DNA from: CALINB01 sp938045325
Lineage (GTDB): Bacteria; Pseudomonadota; Alphaproteobacteria; Rhodospirillales; CALINB01
Length of the DNA: 64,000 nucleotides
NCBI GenBank assembly: GCA_038114465.1
Contig: JAYNQW010000009.1
Location: 1 to 64,000 of the forward strand
Direction: 5' to 3'
The notes below the pieces were generated by a model. It searched no databases and was not told where the DNA came from. It saw only the letters and a program-made list of their open reading frames with translations. Below are positions 54,679-62,171 of the stretch, piece after piece. Position 1 is the stretch's first letter. Each line of letters starts with the position of its first letter. The translations under genes and the position numbers were made by a program.

Positions 54679-55119
54679 TCAGCTGACTAGCTTGAGCGGG
54701 CGTTCAAACTCGCGCAGGGTCGCAATGATCCGTTGCGAAATCTGAATTTGTCCCAGCTTGTCCGGCATATGTTTGCGTTCGAAAGCCAGCCGGCGTTCCC
54801 AAATCCGGATGTAATCCCGGGGCCTGTCGGGTTCTGCTTTGCGTCCCGTCAAGGCGCCGATGGTTTGATTGTAGTCCGGCTGTAGTTCAGCCTGAAAGGC
54901 GAGGGCGGCATACTCGTCCCAGCCGAAAAATCCGGCAACGTAAAGATCAAGGGCGAGTTCAGCCATGTCGCGCGGTGAAATAAAACGGATGTTACGCGGT
55001 CCGAGGATTTCCTGAATTTCAGCATCAAGTTGGGGTTCATCGTGGCTGACCGGTTGTACGGCGACCGGCAAACCCGGCGGCTCTATCACCGCCAAGGCAT
55101 GGTGATTTTTAGGGTTCAT
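54679..55119 (-). CDS. Conserved-looking protein of unknown function
   Basis: 146 residues from the ATG at 55119 (GGAG eight bases upstream; an ATG two codons earlier is too close to it). A disordered N-terminus is followed by a helical part with ILGPRNIRFISPRDMAELAL, ALDLYVAGFFGWDEYAALAF and YIRIWERRLAFERKH. No membrane segment or known motif. It converges with the SPOR gene with a 15-base gap. I do not recognise a family. Confidence 0.62.
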   Translation of the reverse strand: MNPKNHHALAVIEPPGLPVAVQPVSHDEPQLDAEIQEILGPRNIRFISPRDMAELALDLYVAGFFGWDEYAALAFQAELQPDYNQTIGALTGRKAEPDRPRDYIRIWERRLAFERKHMPDKLGQIQISQRIIATLREFERPLKLVS

Positions 55120-55125
55120 TGACAT

Positions 55126-55493
55126 CTCTCCACCGTTCTATGATTTGGTTTTTTTTGGTTTGGCGGAGATGAAGACGCGCGAAACGGATCGGCAAAATTA
55201 TTTCGCCGATGTCCGTCGAAGGGTTCCTTGGTTTGATGTCCGAAAACATCATGAACTGCCGTTCCTTCCCCGCTCTTTTTTTTCGGTCCCGGTTCCGATG
55301 ATCTGCATCAGACCGGCCCGTTATCGTGTAATTTCAAGCAATTAGTGTGCCAGGGTTTGGTGCAACACCGTCCCGGATTGGGTGAGCAAAATCAGGCAGT
55401 TAGAAATTCGGATGAAAAGATGCGCGGCGCTGCCCGGCAAAAATTGCCGGGTTTGCCCGATTGAGAACAGTATTTGCCGTTCGGGAACCGGAG
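55126..55493. other. Intergenic stretch without a supported gene; contains a hairpin
   Basis: About 370 bases. At 55433-55451 CCCGGCAA-AAA-TTGCCGGG forms a perfect 8-base-pair hairpin followed by TTTG only, so it is a poor terminator. A 58-codon ATG frame from 55169 ends at 55345; it has no clear ribosome site spacing and its product resembles nothing, so it is not called. The left end should hold the promoter of the gene at 54679. Confidence 0.5.
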
Positions 55494-55787
55494 TTAGTTC
55501 AGATCGTCGATCTGGTTGACCGGCCGGAACTCGCCCTTGATAAACCGCGCGTCGGGATAGCGGGATGTCTCATAGCCCTCGATGTGGGCCGAAATGCGCA
55601 ATATCGTACTACTCGGATATTTTCTCTTGGCCACGGTATTCGCCGCTGCCTCGCTTTTTGCCGTCACCAGATCGATACAGATCGCCTCCGGTGCCATTTT
55701 ATCGACGTGAATAACGGTAAATGTCTTTTCACGATCACCCTGAGAGCCAATTTTTGGTTTTTGTTGGTAGGGATCGTTTGAAGTCAT
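55494..55787 (-). CDS. Small protein of unknown function
   Basis: 97 residues from the ATG at 55787 (MTSNDPYQQKPKIG). The frame is open upstream but that part looks non-coding. The core TFTVIHVDKMAPEAICIDLVTAKSEAAANTVAKRKYP alternates strands and helix like a small alpha/beta sandwich. No known motif. It is transcribed away from the GANTC-rich region, so its promoter probably lies in that region. Confidence 0.55.
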   Translation of the reverse strand: MTSNDPYQQKPKIGSQGDREKTFTVIHVDKMAPEAICIDLVTAKSEAAANTVAKRKYPSSTILRISAHIEGYETSRYPDARFIKGEFRPVNQIDDLN

Positions 55788-56003
55788 GAATGCAGTCCTA
55801 TTTTGCCCAATTTTAGGGTGGCGTTCTTCATGCCGGCTTGCCGAGCCAAGAATCGGAGATGAATTTGTTGGAAAACCCACACTGAAAGCCCCCTTTGCCC
55901 ATTTTCGCTTGGCTGATTTTGTTCCCAGTCGAACCAAGCATTAACCGGAATATAGTAGATAATGTGCCGTGTCAATCAAATATCTACAGTATTTAGTGAT
56001 AGA

Positions 56004-56351
56004 GACTCAGTATTTTTTACCAAATGGGTTTTGATTTATCTGACTCTATAGTTCAGGAGTCCTTTTCTTGCTCGCGTAATGAAGAAAAGATGAGTCATTT
56101 CAATGTCTTGAATCACTATTGAATCTCTAAAACTTTGTAATGACTCACGAATTTATCCTTAAACAGTACTTAAACCGCTCATTTTTAGTGCCCTGAATTC
56201 AGCAGGATTGTTTGAATCGCGCTAGGAATCATTGACTCTTTGGTAGAAACGAGAAAATTTTTACATAAATTTTTATTTTTTACTTCAGACTCTAAGTCTT
56301 TGATTTGATTCAATATTTGAGTCTCCCGGGATTCCGGGGCTTTCCTGAATC
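56004..56351. promoter_or_regulatory. Cluster of 15 GANTC (CcrM) sites
   Basis: GANTC begins at 56004, 56042, 56057, 56092, 56110, 56121, 56142, 56214, 56226, 56234, 56288, 56307, 56319, 56330 and 56347, with one outlier at 56537. By middle base: five GACTC, three GAGTC, five GAATC, two GATTC. About one to two sites would be expected by chance in 348 bases. Most are preceded by T, and several neighbours are 11-12 bases apart, close to one helical turn. The mixture of middle bases shows that GANTC itself, not a copied repeat, has been kept. An AT-rich tract lies at 56253-56284. Confidence 0.85.
56159..56173. promoter_or_regulatory. CtrA-type box inside the GANTC cluster
   Basis: A perfect TTAA-N7-TTAA (spacer ACAGTAC), the consensus for the cell-cycle regulator CtrA in alphaproteobacteria. 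It sits in the largest GANTC-free gap of the cluster (between the sites at 56142 and 56214). Confidence 0.6.
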
Positions 56352-56419
56352 TATTCCTTAAAATTTACCGCCGAAGTTCTATATTTTGCGCTTTAATCGT
56401 AGATGTCCCCAAAACATTG

Positions 56420-56444
56420 TATAATTCCCGGCATGCTGGGAATT
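56420..56444 (+). promoter_or_regulatory. TATAAT -10 element overlapped by a 22-base dyad
   Basis: TATAAT at 56420-56425 is overlapped by AATTCCC-n8-GGGAATT (56423-56444) whose centre holds GCATGC, giving a dyad with a single mismatched pair. No good -35 is seen. A dimeric repressor bound here would block this promoter, which reads toward the gene at 56657. Confidence 0.5.
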
Positions 56445-56656
56445 CTGTCCCTAAAATGGGGGCGCAAAACGGCAGTAACCGGCGGCAAATTAGGCCGCGG
56501 CACGTCGGTTTTGTTAACCACTTGGTATGAATTTCGGAGTCACGATACGGCCATCCAGACGCATTCGTAGTTGCAGTTGTGGGCGATGCGGTTCTGGCTC
56601 CAGTTTTCGAATATGTGGTTTTGATTGAATTGTGGGATTAGGAAGAGAGGTTTCCA

Positions 56657-57409
56657 ATGGCAGGGCGATTAGGCATCACCAACCAAGGTCTTGAGACGGC
56701 ACTCAAGATTAAGGAAAGCTACAAAAAAAGAATGCCGTTATGTATTCCCGGCGAAGAAAGCCGGATTTTGGTTCCCGAGAACCTGATGAATGCCAGCCTC
56801 AATCTGAACGGATTAGAAGATCCGATCGCGCTGGCGGTCATGGCGACGCGAGACCCGGAGTCGCCCATGGCGTTGGCGGCATCCGCGCGCCTCAGCCCAT
56901 TAGGTTCGACCAATAAACTCATTGAGGGTGTCGTTCATATCGTCGGCCAAACCTCCAAGCACCCGCTGGTGAAAAAATGTATTCACCTGGTGCAGGAAAG
57001 CGCCTTTAATCCGTCGGCTATTTCGGCGGTGCAGCGTTCGGCGGCCCAGTTCATTCTCAAAACCCGTAAGCAATATACGAATGCGCTTCGGCAAAATCTG
57101 TATGGCCTGATGAACGGTAATGTCGCGCCGCGGGAATTCGTCCAAGAGTTTTTCCAACTCACCGAAGCGGGTAACATGCGCCACGATATCCGCAAAAAAT
57201 TGCTATTGAGCTTGATGTTGTCCAGGACCGTGCGTCCGAGCATTAAATTTATGATGCTGGAAAACCTGCACCGCATGCCGGCCCCGGTACGCCGCTCGAT
57301 CATCGAAGGCGTGCTGAAGACCGAGCCGCTGGATCATCATGTCGCCGTCATCCAGGAAGAACTCAAATGGATGGCGAAACAGGAACAGCTTTACCGCACG
57401 GCACACTAA
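56657..57409 (+). CDS. Uncharacterised all-helical protein downstream of the GANTC cluster
   Basis: 250 residues, ATG with AGGAAGAGAGG nearby. No signal peptide, membrane segment, metal motif or known domain is visible. It is predicted helical throughout, with repeated Ala/Leu-rich helices (about 55-85 and 95-150) and a basic stretch RHDIRKKLLLSLMLSRTVRPS, suggesting a HEAT-like or scaffold fold. I do not recognise it. Its upstream region is exceptionally large and carries GANTC, CtrA-type and dyad sites, so it is probably tightly regulated, perhaps with the cell cycle. It is followed by a palindromic element. Confidence 0.75.
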   Translation: MAGRLGITNQGLETALKIKESYKKRMPLCIPGEESRILVPENLMNASLNLNGLEDPIALAVMATRDPESPMALAASARLSPLGSTNKLIEGVVHIVGQTSKHPLVKKCIHLVQESAFNPSAISAVQRSAAQFILKTRKQYTNALRQNLYGLMNGNVAPREFVQEFFQLTEAGNMRHDIRKKLLLSLMLSRTVRPSIKFMMLENLHRMPAPVRRSIIEGVLKTEPLDHHVAVIQEELKWMAKQEQLYRTAH

Positions 57410-57422
57410 TCAGACACCTGTC

Positions 57423-57482
57423 ATGCTTCGAGACGGCGGCCCCCATGATTTGGGTCGCCTCCTCAGCATGAGTTTTTCTATT
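57423..57482. repeat. REP-like palindromic element, possibly also a terminator
   Basis: ATGCT...AGCAT outer arms and GGCG-n-CCC...GGG-n-CGCC inner arms, containing TTCGAGACG on one side and GCCTCCTCAGCATGAG on the other, then TTTTTC. It resembles the dispersed alphaproteobacterial palindrome with CTCAT..CTGAGGAG..GTCTCGAAG..ATGAG that I know from many genomes. No second copy is seen in the window. Confidence 0.55.
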
Positions 57483-57668
57483 CTTCCTCACTCTTCTTCC
57501 TCACCCTGATAGCGATCACCGCGTTTCAGGTGGGAGCGTCTCGAAGGGGAGGAAAATGCAAGCCCTGCTTGCATAAACTGGTTTCCCGCCTACAATCCTA
57601 CCTAACAATCTCGGGTATCCGCCGGCGGATGCCTTTCACAACGGGAAGGATTTCACGGGAAAATTTTA

Positions 57669-58151
57669 ATGGCAAAAGAATCTCTCACCCTGCGCGTCAA
57701 CGGCGCGGATCATTCGGTTGAGGTCGATCCGGCCACGCCGCTGCTCTACGTGCTGCGCAGCGCTTTGGGCCTCACCGGCGTGAAACTCGGCTGCGGCCTC
57801 GAGCAATGCGGCTCGTGCGCGGTCCTGGTCGATAATGTCGCGACGCTGTGTTGCAACCGCCCGGTCGCGGAATTCCCCGGAAAAGAGATTGTTACCGTCG
57901 AAGGGCTTGCGGACGGCGGCAAGTTGAATGCCGTTCAACAGGCGTTTGCCGAAGAAGGCGCGGCGCAATGCGGCTATTGCACGCCGGGCATCGTCATCGC
58001 CTCGACCGCATTGCTGCGTAACAACAAATCCCCCAGCGATGAAGACATCATCGAGGCGTTGCATCCGCATCTTTGCCGCTGCGGCTCGCATCCAAACGTG
58101 TTGAAAGCGATCAAGCGGGTCGTGAAGGAGGGCAAAGTCGATGCCGTCTAG
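57669..58151 (+). CDS. (2Fe-2S)-binding subunit of a molybdenum hydroxylase
   Basis: 160 residues. The plant-type ferredoxin cluster is CGLEQCGSCAVL plus a later CC; the second, alpha-helical cluster is QCGYCTPG and LCRCGSH. This is the small electron-transfer subunit of the xanthine dehydrogenase family (CoxS, IorA, NdhS types). It overlaps the large subunit gene by 11 bases. No FAD subunit (CoxM type) is adjacent, which matches the two-subunit isoquinoline 1-oxidoreductase/nicotinate dehydrogenase group. Confidence 0.92.
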   Translation: MAKESLTLRVNGADHSVEVDPATPLLYVLRSALGLTGVKLGCGLEQCGSCAVLVDNVATLCCNRPVAEFPGKEIVTVEGLADGGKLNAVQQAFAEEGAAQCGYCTPGIVIASTALLRNNKSPSDEDIIEALHPHLCRCGSHPNVLKAIKRVVKEGKVDAV

Positions 58152-60306
58152 CGCCAGCCTGAAAGGCCATCCCCATCTCGATCAGTGGCTCGCCATCACC
58201 GGCGATAACAAAGCGCGGGTGCAGACCGGCAAGGTCGATATCGGCCAGCGCATTTCCACCGCGATCCTCAAAATCGCCGCCGCCGAACTCGATATGTCTC
58301 TCGATCAGATCGAGGTGTTGACGCCGCAAACCGGCATCTCGCCGGACGAAGGCACCACGTCGGGCAGCAATTCGATGCTGCAGTCGGGCGAAGCTGTGCG
58401 CGCGGCCTGTGCGACGGCACGCGCCCATCTGTTGTCGTTGGCCGCCGAACGCCTGGAAGAAAACGCCGATAACCTTGAAGTCAGCGACGGCGTGGTCCGT
58501 GCGCCGAAAACCAACAAGACCGTGAGTTACGCGGAACTCATTGGCGATCAACCATTCAACATACCGGTCGATCCCGCCGCGCCGGTCAAAGACGAAAGCG
58601 CCTATCGCAAGCTCGATGGCGAAACGAAGGCCCGTTTCATCGAGGATATCGTATCGGGAAAACATACGTACGTTCACGATATGGTGGTGCCGGGCATGCT
58701 GCACGCCCGCGTCGTGCGCCCGCCGCATATCGACGCGCGTTTGAATAAGCTCGATGACGGCGTCGTCGCCAAGCTTGAAGAAGACGGCCTCACGGTCGTG
58801 CAAAACAAAAGTTTTGTCGCGGTGGCGGGCGAAGAGGAATACCCGGTCATCAAAGCCGCCGAGCGTTTATTCGCCACCGCCGATTGGGACCTGAAAAGCG
58901 GCCTCGAAACCGGCGATATTTACGAACAGCTCTTATCAAAACCCCGCGATAGTTGGCCCATCATCGACGGCAAACCGCAACTCGACACGCCCGTCCCGCC
59001 GCCCTTGGAAGCGCCCGCGAAAGCCGCCATCACATTATCCGAGCGCTTCGAGCGGCCGTACCATATGCACGGTTCCATCGGGCCGTCGGCCGCCTTGGCG
59101 ATTTATGACGGCAAGACCCTGACCATTCACACCCCGAGCCAAAGCATTTATCCGGTGCGCACCAGCATGGCGGACGCCTTCGGCATGGATGTCGAGGACG
59201 TGGTCATGATCCACACCTTCGGTGCCGGCTGTTACGGCCATAACGGTGCCGATGACGCCGCGTTCGATGCCGCCTTGATCGCGCGTGCCATTCCCGATAC
59301 GCCGGTCCTCCTCAAATGGACCCGCGAGGACGAACACGCCTGGGAGCCTTACGGCACCGCGATGTCGATGAACATCACTGCGAGCCTGGATGACGCCGGG
59401 AAAATTCTCCATTGGGATCAGGAAACCTATGCCAACACGTTCGGCGGCCGCCCAGTGGTGGCGCGCGAACAGATCGGCGCGCGCCGGTTGCTGGCGAGCC
59501 GGTTTATCGACGAGAATTATGAATTCCCCAAGCCGTTTCCGAACATGGGCAGCCACGGCGGCATCCACCGCAATATCGATCCGCTGTATGAATTTCCCAA
59601 GCGCCGGTTAATCAAGAACATGGTGTTCGACATGCCGATGCGCACGTCGGCGCTGCGTGCCTTAGGCGGTTTCGGTAATGTGTTCGCGATTGAATCGATG
59701 ATGGACATGCTGGCCGAGGAAGCCGGTGCCGATGCCGTCGACTTTCGCTTGAAACATTTGAAAAACGAGCGCGCCCGCGATGTGGTGATGGCGGCGGCCA
59801 AGCAATTCGGCTGGGGCAATGAAACCAAAGAAGGCACGCCCGAGGGAACCGGGCACGGGTTTGCGTTTGCGCAATACAAAAACGCGCAAGTCTACACCGC
59901 CCTTGCCGTCGAGCTGAGCGTGGACGATGAAGCGAACGTTCATCTTAAAAGATGTGTGATTGCCGGCGATGCCGGCCAGGTGGTCGAACCCGACGGGTTG
60001 ATTGCGCAACTCGAGGGCGGTTTCGTGCAGGCCGCGAGCTGGACCCTGTACGAGCAAGTCACCTACGATTCCGGCGGCGTGACCAGCCGCGATTGGGAAA
60101 CCTATCCGATCCTGCGCTTCGATAACGTGCCGGAGATTGAAACCATCCTGCTGCCCCGGCCCGGCGATCCGTTCCTGGGCGCGGGCGAAGGCACCCAAGG
60201 CCCGACCGCCGCCGCCATTGCCAACGCGATCTACCGCGCCATTGGAATAAGATTACACCGCATCCCGTTCACCCCAGACGCGATTAAGCAAGCCGCGATA
60301 GGGTAG
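58141..60306 (+). CDS. Molybdopterin-binding subunit of a xanthine-dehydrogenase-family hydroxylase
   Basis: 721 residues of the IorB-like group. Segments include TGKVDIGQRIST, TSGSNSMLQSGEAVR, MLHARVVRPPH, HTFGAGCYGHNGADDAAFDA and the C-terminal LGAGEGTQGPTAAAIANAI, where the Glu is the likely catalytic base. No Tat signal is present, unlike many IorB proteins, so it is cytoplasmic. Usual substrates are N-heterocycles or aldehydes; the actual one is unknown. GC content is high relative to the genes that follow. Confidence 0.9.
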   Translation: MPSSASLKGHPHLDQWLAITGDNKARVQTGKVDIGQRISTAILKIAAAELDMSLDQIEVLTPQTGISPDEGTTSGSNSMLQSGEAVRAACATARAHLLSLAAERLEENADNLEVSDGVVRAPKTNKTVSYAELIGDQPFNIPVDPAAPVKDESAYRKLDGETKARFIEDIVSGKHTYVHDMVVPGMLHARVVRPPHIDARLNKLDDGVVAKLEEDGLTVVQNKSFVAVAGEEEYPVIKAAERLFATADWDLKSGLETGDIYEQLLSKPRDSWPIIDGKPQLDTPVPPPLEAPAKAAITLSERFERPYHMHGSIGPSAALAIYDGKTLTIHTPSQSIYPVRTSMADAFGMDVEDVVMIHTFGAGCYGHNGADDAAFDAALIARAIPDTPVLLKWTREDEHAWEPYGTAMSMNITASLDDAGKILHWDQETYANTFGGRPVVAREQIGARRLLASRFIDENYEFPKPFPNMGSHGGIHRNIDPLYEFPKRRLIKNMVFDMPMRTSALRALGGFGNVFAIESMMDMLAEEAGADAVDFRLKHLKNERARDVVMAAAKQFGWGNETKEGTPEGTGHGFAFAQYKNAQVYTALAVELSVDDEANVHLKRCVIAGDAGQVVEPDGLIAQLEGGFVQAASWTLYEQVTYDSGGVTSRDWETYPILRFDNVPEIETILLPRPGDPFLGAGEGTQGPTAAAIANAIYRAIGIRLHRIPFTPDAIKQAAIG

Positions 60307-60417
60307 GGGGGAGAAACTTGATTCTTGATGTCCGTCTTAGTCATGAGGCAACATAGGGTATTATAGTATTCGGTGATTTATTAATTATTACAATTCACGA
60401 TGGTCGCATTTGTTTAA

Positions 60418-61242
60418 ATGGACAACTATGAAAACCCAAAGTCTGGCAAGACTTACATCAGTCGAAGCCTACCCGCATTTGGGCAGAAAGACCGAAAAAT
60501 AAGAATTGCGTCAAAGGTCATTGAATCGCCGAGAGCATATGCATTCGCTACCATTAAGGACGAGTTAATCATCCGGCAAAAGGAAGGTGCGAAGAGCAAA
60601 ATCACAGCAAAGTTCTTCGAGGATGATCGCGGTATTTTTGTCCTCTCGATACAGGGTTACACAGTAGCCTCTGATAAACCGCATAATGCAACTTTTTCAT
60701 TTGTCGGTGACGAGATTAACACGCTCCTTGAATTTATCGCCAATATTCGATCAGTAGGTTTCAGTAACTCAGGTGGAGTCAATATTACAGACGAAGATTT
60801 GCGGCGTTTAGTACTATCTAAATTACAAGCACAATATCTTGTTGAAGATAATGAGGGGCTGTTTGCAGAAGTTGTCTCTTCATCGATAACCAAGAAAGAT
60901 GTCATTGCAGTCGCTTATCGCAAGAAACAGTTAGAAACTTTTCGTTTTCTTCTGGAGGACTCGACGTACTTCAACAAGACTAGGGAGCAAAAACAATGCA
61001 CCGATGAGGCATTGTGGCAAAGATTTTTCGAAAAAAATCCATGGATATTCGGCTATGGACTAAACTACGTTTACCTAGATGCATTAGACGACAAGAAGCT
61101 CGAACAAGTCGTTCAGGGGCATTCTGTTGGGGCACATGGTAAACGTGTGGATGCCCTGATGAAATCAAGAAGTGTAATTTCCAGTCTTTGTTTTGTGGAA
61201 ATCAAGACTCACAAAACACCTCTCTTGAGCGCTAAACCCTAA
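60418..61242 (+). CDS. Shedu-like (DUF4263) defence nuclease, C-terminally truncated
   Basis: 274 residues. The last 75 look like the start of the DUF4263 nuclease domain: EALWQRFFEKNPWIFGYGL, then the PD-(D/E)xK core in KRVDALM and CFVEIKTHKTPLL. The protein stops six residues after this core, whereas Shedu proteins continue for roughly another 100 residues. No continuation is found in other frames before the next gene, so this is a truncation, not a simple frameshift. N-terminal part: beta-rich region of the Shedu type. It is distinctly AT-rich, has no visible ribosome site, and sits between metabolic genes, all signs of transfer and decay. Confidence 0.68.
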   Translation: MDNYENPKSGKTYISRSLPAFGQKDRKIRIASKVIESPRAYAFATIKDELIIRQKEGAKSKITAKFFEDDRGIFVLSIQGYTVASDKPHNATFSFVGDEINTLLEFIANIRSVGFSNSGGVNITDEDLRRLVLSKLQAQYLVEDNEGLFAEVVSSSITKKDVIAVAYRKKQLETFRFLLEDSTYFNKTREQKQCTDEALWQRFFEKNPWIFGYGLNYVYLDALDDKKLEQVVQGHSVGAHGKRVDALMKSRSVISSLCFVEIKTHKTPLLSAKP

Positions 61243-61316
61243 ACGAAAATTTCCTGATTCGGTGGGCCGCTTAACGGCCGCTGGCGCAATTTTACGCGTT
61301 GGCCTATTCTTTAGGA

Positions 61317-62168
61317 ATGACGCAGGCATCGATTGATATCAAGCCCGTCGCGGGGGCGTTGGGGGCCGAGATTTCCGGCGTGGATTTGTCCGCCGAACTC
61401 AGCAACCAAACTTATGATGCGATTCACCAGGCGTTTCTCGATCACCTGGTGATTTTCTTTCGCGACCAGAACCTGACGCCGGCACAGTTCATCAGTGTCG
61501 CCAAGCATTTCGGCAAGCCGGATCATTATCCCTTTATCGAGAGCATCGACGGGTATCCGGAAATCATCGAAATTCTCAAAACCGAAGACGACACCATCAA
61601 CTTCGGCTGTCATTGGCATTCCGACACGGCCTATATGGACAAACCGTCGCTTGGGACGATGTTGTATGCGCTTGAAACCCCGGAGTCGGGAGGCGATACG
61701 CTATTTGCGAATATGTATCAGGCTTACGACGCCCTCTCGGACGGCATGAAACGGATGCTGGACGGATTGCGGGCCTTTAACAGTTCCGAGCAAAAAGACC
61801 TCGGCGGGCGGGCGCAAAAGATGGCGGAGTTGAACGCGCTCAAAGATACCTATGTCGAAGGGTCCGAAGCCTTGGAGCATTTTCACCCGGTCGTGCGCAC
61901 TCACCCCGAAACGGGTAAAAAATCGCTTTTTGTGAACGGCTCTCACACGGTTCATTTTGAGGGCATGATCGAAGAGGAAAGCAAACCGATCTTGGATTAT
62001 CTGATCGCGCATATGAAAAAGCCCGAGTTTCAATGCCGCTTCCGCTGGGCGCCGGGCTCCATCGCCTTTTGGGACAACCGCTGCACCCAGCATTTGGCAA
62101 TCAACGATTACAACGGCAAGCGCCGGCGCATGCACCGTATAACGTTTGAAGGCAGTAAACCTGTTTAA
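61317..62168 (+). CDS. TauD/TfdA family Fe(II)/2-oxoglutarate dioxygenase, copy 1
   Basis: 283 residues from the ATG at 61317; a TTG six codons earlier is possible. The iron facial triad is His and Asp in HWHSDTAY plus the distal His in FWDNRCTQHLAIND; the 2-oxoglutarate Arg is in RRMHRITF. Start ALGAEISGVDLSAELS and FFRDQNLTP are typical. Members hydroxylate taurine, 2,4-D or alkyl sulfates, leading to C-S or C-O cleavage. It starts 3 bases before copy 2 in an operon. Confidence 0.9.
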   Translation: MTQASIDIKPVAGALGAEISGVDLSAELSNQTYDAIHQAFLDHLVIFFRDQNLTPAQFISVAKHFGKPDHYPFIESIDGYPEIIEILKTEDDTINFGCHWHSDTAYMDKPSLGTMLYALETPESGGDTLFANMYQAYDALSDGMKRMLDGLRAFNSSEQKDLGGRAQKMAELNALKDTYVEGSEALEHFHPVVRTHPETGKKSLFVNGSHTVHFEGMIEEESKPILDYLIAHMKKPEFQCRFRWAPGSIAFWDNRCTQHLAINDYNGKRRRMHRITFEGSKPV

Positions 62169-62171
62169 TTC

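Larger units (their letters stand above)
55788..56656. other. Long intergenic region between divergent genes, leader included
   Basis: 869 bases without a supported gene. Going rightward: 55788-56003 possible leader and promoter of the leftward gene; 56004-56351 the GANTC cluster with a CtrA-type box and an AT tract; 56420-56444 a TATAAT with a dyad; 56461-56656 a GC-richer leader of about 200 bases that ends with a good AGGAAGAGAGG ribosome site before the ATG at 56657. The left part is far more AT-rich than flanking genes. Confidence 0.7.

Noticed and set aside
55169..55345. 58-codon open frame between two unknown genes
   Set aside because: No properly spaced ribosome site, no recognisable product, and composition unlike the neighbours.
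56004..56656. DnaA boxes or parS in the GANTC region
   Set aside because: The best match is TTATCCTTA, two mismatches from the consensus; no parS-like palindrome. An origin is therefore not called as a feature.
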